Virus record (IMG/VR): IMGVR_UViG_3300025917_000049
Location: 1 to 29,203 of that record
DNA from: a virus
DNA length: 29,203 nucleotides
Reading direction: 5' to 3' (one strand)
Every line of letters begins with the position of its first letter. Within the stretch, counting starts at the first letter, position 1. The position numbers and the translations under genes were made by a program. The notes beneath the pieces are model-generated. The model was given only the letters and a program-made list of their open reading frames with translations, was not told the origin of the DNA and made no database searches. Below, piece by piece: positions 26,432 through 29,203 of this stretch.

Positions 26432-29203
26432 GCCTGCGGTATCTCCCCGACCCGCTCTCGGACGCCATCTCCGCGATCAGCGGCTCCGTCTCGGCCGAGG
26501 CCTCGGCGCGGGTGGCGGCCGATGCCAACGAGGCCTCCGTGCGGGCCGCGGCCGACGACGTCCTGTCCAATGCCATCAGTGCCGTCAGCCAGGCGGTCTC
26601 GGCCGAGGCGGGCGCGCGCGGGGCGGCGGACGCGAGTGAGGCCAGCGCCCGCGCGGCCAAGGACGACAGTCTCTCCAACGCCATCTCGGCCGTGAGTCAG
26701 GCCGTGAGTGCCGAGGGGAGTGCGCGGGCGGCCAAGGACGACCTCCTGAGCCAGGCGATCAGCGTGGTCAGCCAGGCGGTCTCGGCCGTGCTCTCGGCCC
26801 TGCTGATCGTGAGCGCCCTGGTGAGCACCGCCCAAGCGACGGGCGATCGCGCCTCCAACGCCGCCAGCGTGATCAGCCAAGCCGTGAGCGTGGAAACCGC
26901 GGCGCGCGTGGCGGCCGACGCGGCGCTCGCGACGCGGATCGACACCCAGAGTCAGGGCGTCTCGGTCCTCAGCCAACAGGTCAGCGCCCTCAGTCAATCG
27001 CTCTCCGCGCAGGCGGCGGGTCTGTCCACGCGCATCGACACGGCGAGCAATGCCGCCTCCGTCGTGAGCCAGGCGGTCTCGGCGCTGAGCACGCAACTGT
27101 CGCTTCAGGTCAGCGCGCTCTCGCAGGCTCATAGCGCCCTCTCGCAGAGCCTGTCGGCGCAGGCCGCGGCGCTGTCGGGTCGCATCGACACCCAAAGCCA
27201 AGGGGTCAGCGTCCTGAGTCAGCAGGTGAGCGTCCTGAGCCAGCAACTCTCGGCCCTCTCGCAGGCGCACAGCGCCCTCAGCGCGGCCCACACCTCGCTG
27301 GTGGATCGGGTCTCGGCCAATTCCGGCACGGGGGGCAGCGGCAGCGTGACCTCGCAGGAGGTGAGCGCGGCCGTCGCGGCCGAAACGTCCAACCGTATCA
27401 GCGCGGATACGGCGCTTTCGACCGCCATCAGCGCCGTCAGCCAGCAGCTATCGCTCCAGGTGTCGGCGCTCTCCCAGGTGGTCAGTGCCCTGTCCAACCG
27501 TCTGAGCAACCTCTCGGACCGGGTCTCGGCCCTGGAGGCAGCCCCGCCCGGCTCGGCCAGCGTCACGTCCGCCGAGTACCTCTCGCTGGTCAACCGGGTC
27601 TCGGCCAACAGCGTGGCCGCCACCGGTAGCGTGACCTCGGCCGAAGTCGTGGACGCGGTGTCCGTGGAAACGGCCAACCGGGTGGCGGCCGACAACGCCC
27701 TCTCCGGCGCCATCAGCGCCGTGAGCCAGCAACTGTCGCTCCAGGTGTCGGCGCTCAGTCAGGTCCATTCCGCCCTCAGCGCCAACGTAGCCGGGCTCAG
27801 CACGAATCTGTCCGCGCTGTCGACTGCCGTCTCCGTGCTGTCGGCCACGCTGTCGACGCAGGTCTCGGCCCTGAGTCAGGTGCACTCGGCCCTCAGCGCC
27901 AACGTGGCCGGGCTCAGTACCAACGTCTCCGCGCTCTCGACGCGGCTGTCGGCCCTCTCGGCCATCGTGTCGACTACGGCCAGCGCGCTCAGCCAGCAGA
28001 TCAGTGTCGTCTCGAACGCGGCGAGCAACGCACTCTCGGTCGCGAATGCCGCCAGCAACGCGGCGAGCGTGGTCAGCCAAGCTCTGTCCGCGGAAACCGC
28101 GGCGCGCGTGGCGGCCGACAACGCCCTGTCCGGGCGCATCGACACGCAATCACAGGGCGTGTCGGTGCTCAGTCAGCAGGTCTCGGCCCTCAGCCAGCAG
28201 ATTTCGGTGCTGAGCCAGCAGGTGAGCGCCATCAGTGCCCTGGGGCCGCTCGTCACCTTGCAGAACGTGGACGCCTCTGCGGTCTCGGCGGGCACACCCG
28301 TCTACGCCTTCACCAGCGCCAACACCTTCAAGAAAGCCAATGCCAGCGCGGTCGCCACGAAGCCCGTGCTCGGCCTGGTTCTCGACGCCGCCATCGGCGT
28401 GTCGGCGACGGGGCGCGTGCAAACCGACGGCCTGGTCACCTTGACCACGGGGCAGTGGGATGCGGTCACGGGCGGCACGGGCGGCCTGACGCCGGGCAGT
28501 CTCTACTACCTGGATGTCGCCGCGGGGCTCCTGACCGCCACCGCGCCGAGCACGGGCGCCGTGCGGCCGGTCGGCGTGGCCCTGAGCCCCACCGCCCTGC
28601 GCCTGACCCTGGCCATGGTCGATGACCCGACCTCCGCGCTGAGCACGCTCTCCACCGCGGCCTCGAATGCCCTCTCCGTGGCCAACGCGGCGAGCCAGGC
28701 CGCCAGCGTGGTCAGTCAGGCGCTGTCGGCAGAAACGGCGGCCCGGATCAGCGCCGACAACGCGCTGAGCGGGGCTATTTCGGCGGTGAGCCAGCAACTC
28801 TCGCTGCAGATGTCCGCCATCTCCCAGGCCCACAGTGCGCTCAGTCAGCAGGTCTCGGCCCTGAGCCAGAGCCTCTCCAGCCAGGCCGCGGGCCTCTCGG
28901 TCCGGATCGATACCGCCTCGAACGCGGCGAGCATCGTCTCCACGGCGGTCAGTGCGCTGAGCGTGCAGCTATCCCTCCAGGTCTCGGCCCTCTCGCAGCG
29001 GGTGTCGGTGCTGAGCCAGCAGGTGAGCGCCCTCTCGCAGACGGTGTCGGCGGGCGATGCCGCGCTGTCGGTGCGGATCGACACGCAATCGCAAGGCGTC
29101 TCGGTCCTCAGCCAGCAGGTGAGCGTGCTGAGCCAGCAGGTCTCCGCGCTGTCGGCCGCCCACGTCTCCCTGGTCAACCGCGTGTCCGCCAACAGTGCAG
29201 TGG
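26428..29203 (+). CDS. Long coiled-coil tail fibre or spike shaft, 3' end outside window
   Basis: ATG 26428 overlaps the preceding stop. The frame stays open to the window's end (over 925 codons). Most of the chain is a low-complexity Ser/Ala/Val/Gln-rich series of heptads such as V-S-A-L-S-Q-Q and V-S-V-L-S-Q-Q, with V and L at the a and d positions, as expected for a long trimeric coiled coil. A second-order unit, [AV]-E-T-x-x-R-[VI]-x-A-D-x-A-L-S, recurs five or more times. A globular beta-rich insert at residues about 605-730 breaks the coil (A-G-T-P-V-Y-A-F, G-L-V-L-D-A, L-T-P-G-S-L-Y-Y-L-D-V). No receptor-binding tip is in the window. It is the likely host-recognition shaft. Confidence 0.8.
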   Translation, partial: MSLRYLPDPLSDAISAISGSVSAEASARVAADANEASVRAAADDVLSNAISAVSQAVSAEAGARGAADASEASARAAKDDSLSNAISAVSQAVSAEGSARAAKDDLLSQAISVVSQAVSAVLSALLIVSALVSTAQATGDRASNAASVISQAVSVETAARVAADAALATRIDTQSQGVSVLSQQVSALSQSLSAQAAGLSTRIDTASNAASVVSQAVSALSTQLSLQVSALSQAHSALSQSLSAQAAALSGRIDTQSQGVSVLSQQVSVLSQQLSALSQAHSALSAAHTSLVDRVSANSGTGGSGSVTSQEVSAAVAAETSNRISADTALSTAISAVSQQLSLQVSALSQVVSALSNRLSNLSDRVSALEAAPPGSASVTSAEYLSLVNRVSANSVAATGSVTSAEVVDAVSVETANRVAADNALSGAISAVSQQLSLQVSALSQVHSALSANVAGLSTNLSALSTAVSVLSATLSTQVSALSQVHSALSANVAGLSTNVSALSTRLSALSAIVSTTASALSQQISVVSNAASNALSVANAASNAASVVSQALSAETAARVAADNALSGRIDTQSQGVSVLSQQVSALSQQISVLSQQVSAISALGPLVTLQNVDASAVSAGTPVYAFTSANTFKKANASAVATKPVLGLVLDAAIGVSATGRVQTDGLVTLTTGQWDAVTGGTGGLTPGSLYYLDVAAGLLTATAPSTGAVRPVGVALSPTALRLTLAMVDDPTSALSTLSTAASNALSVANAASQAASVVSQALSAETAARISADNALSGAISAVSQQLSLQMSAISQAHSALSQQVSALSQSLSSQAAGLSVRIDTASNAASIVSTAVSALSVQLSLQVSALSQRVSVLSQQVSALSQTVSAGDAALSVRIDTQSQGVSVLSQQVSVLSQQVSALSAAHVSLVNRVSANSAV
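26470..29203 (+). repeat. Degenerate 21-bp coding repeats in the fibre gene
   Basis: Heptad coding gives a 21-base period, for example repeated GTCAGCCAGGCGGTCTCG-like and CTCAGCCAGCAGGT-like blocks. Larger repeated blocks near 27700-27790 and 27850-27920 encode the same V-S-A-L-S-Q-V-H-S-A-L-S-A-N-V-A-G-L-S stretch. The repeats stay in frame throughout, so selection acts on the protein. Copy number may vary by slippage or recombination. Confidence 0.75.

Noticed and set aside
26470-29203. CRISPR-like array suggested by dense short repeats
   Set aside because: Repeats are degenerate, have a 21-base coding period, stay in one reading frame and have no unique spacers.

Overview
The window is a GC-rich, densely packed, entirely plus-strand stretch of a tailed double-stranded DNA bacteriophage (Caudoviricetes) or prophage. 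The head-packaging genes are recognisable in the usual order: small terminase, large terminase, portal, MuF-type head protein, prohead protease fused to a scaffold, a decoration-like protein, major capsid protein and head-tail connectors. Most neighbouring genes overlap by 4 bases (ATGA or GTGA), so translational coupling is the rule. The host cannot be fixed from the sequence; base composition fits a high-GC bacterium. No tail tube, tape measure, integrase, replication gene or tRNA was seen. Both ends of the window cut through genes.

Region by region. (1) 1-657: the 3' end of a gene with a ParB-like fragment, one copy of a Cys/His 'CHWIT' motif and a C-terminal domain. (2) 685-5503: an accessory cassette with small proteins, a CgeB-like glycosyltransferase, a two-helix membrane protein, a GroES-like protein, a CxxC protein, a family 2 glycosyltransferase and a methyltransferase. 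(3) 5500-9753: terminases and portal. (4) 9710-16738: a giant 2342-residue protein. Its MuF head domain is fused to a zinc metallopeptidase, two ADP-ribosyltransferase-like domains (perhaps three), a ParB/sulfiredoxin-like domain, a possible HhH-GPD-like domain and unnamed modules. (5) 16735-17075: an excisionase-type HTH gene, three 10-bp direct repeats and a hairpin abutting the next start codon. (6) 17076-21803: protease-scaffold, two virion proteins and the major capsid protein. (7) 21922-24187: connectors interleaved with two paralogous glycosyltransferases. (8) 24184-26096: a probable lysis or envelope cassette with an L,D-transpeptidase-like protein, three small membrane proteins and a secreted protein. 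(9) 26096-29203: a small presumed virion protein and a long, open-ended coiled-coil fibre.

The most notable system is the giant protein. Seven copies of the motif C-[HR]-W-I-T-x2-G-x2-I-C-I, extended as C-x10-C-x4/5-H-x1/2-H, partition it; an eighth copy is in the truncated gene at the left edge. Every copy is preceded by [LQ]-x-E-A, which resembles the (L/I)-x-E cleavage rule of the T4 prohead protease gp21. Similar sites flank the protease domain of the phage's own prohead protease and recur in its scaffold tail. My inference is that the giant protein is a head-packaged polyprotein, cut during maturation into about nine pieces that could be injected with the DNA, like T4 Alt and the T4 internal proteins. 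The domain calls come from motifs read by eye, and the cleavage model is a hypothesis.
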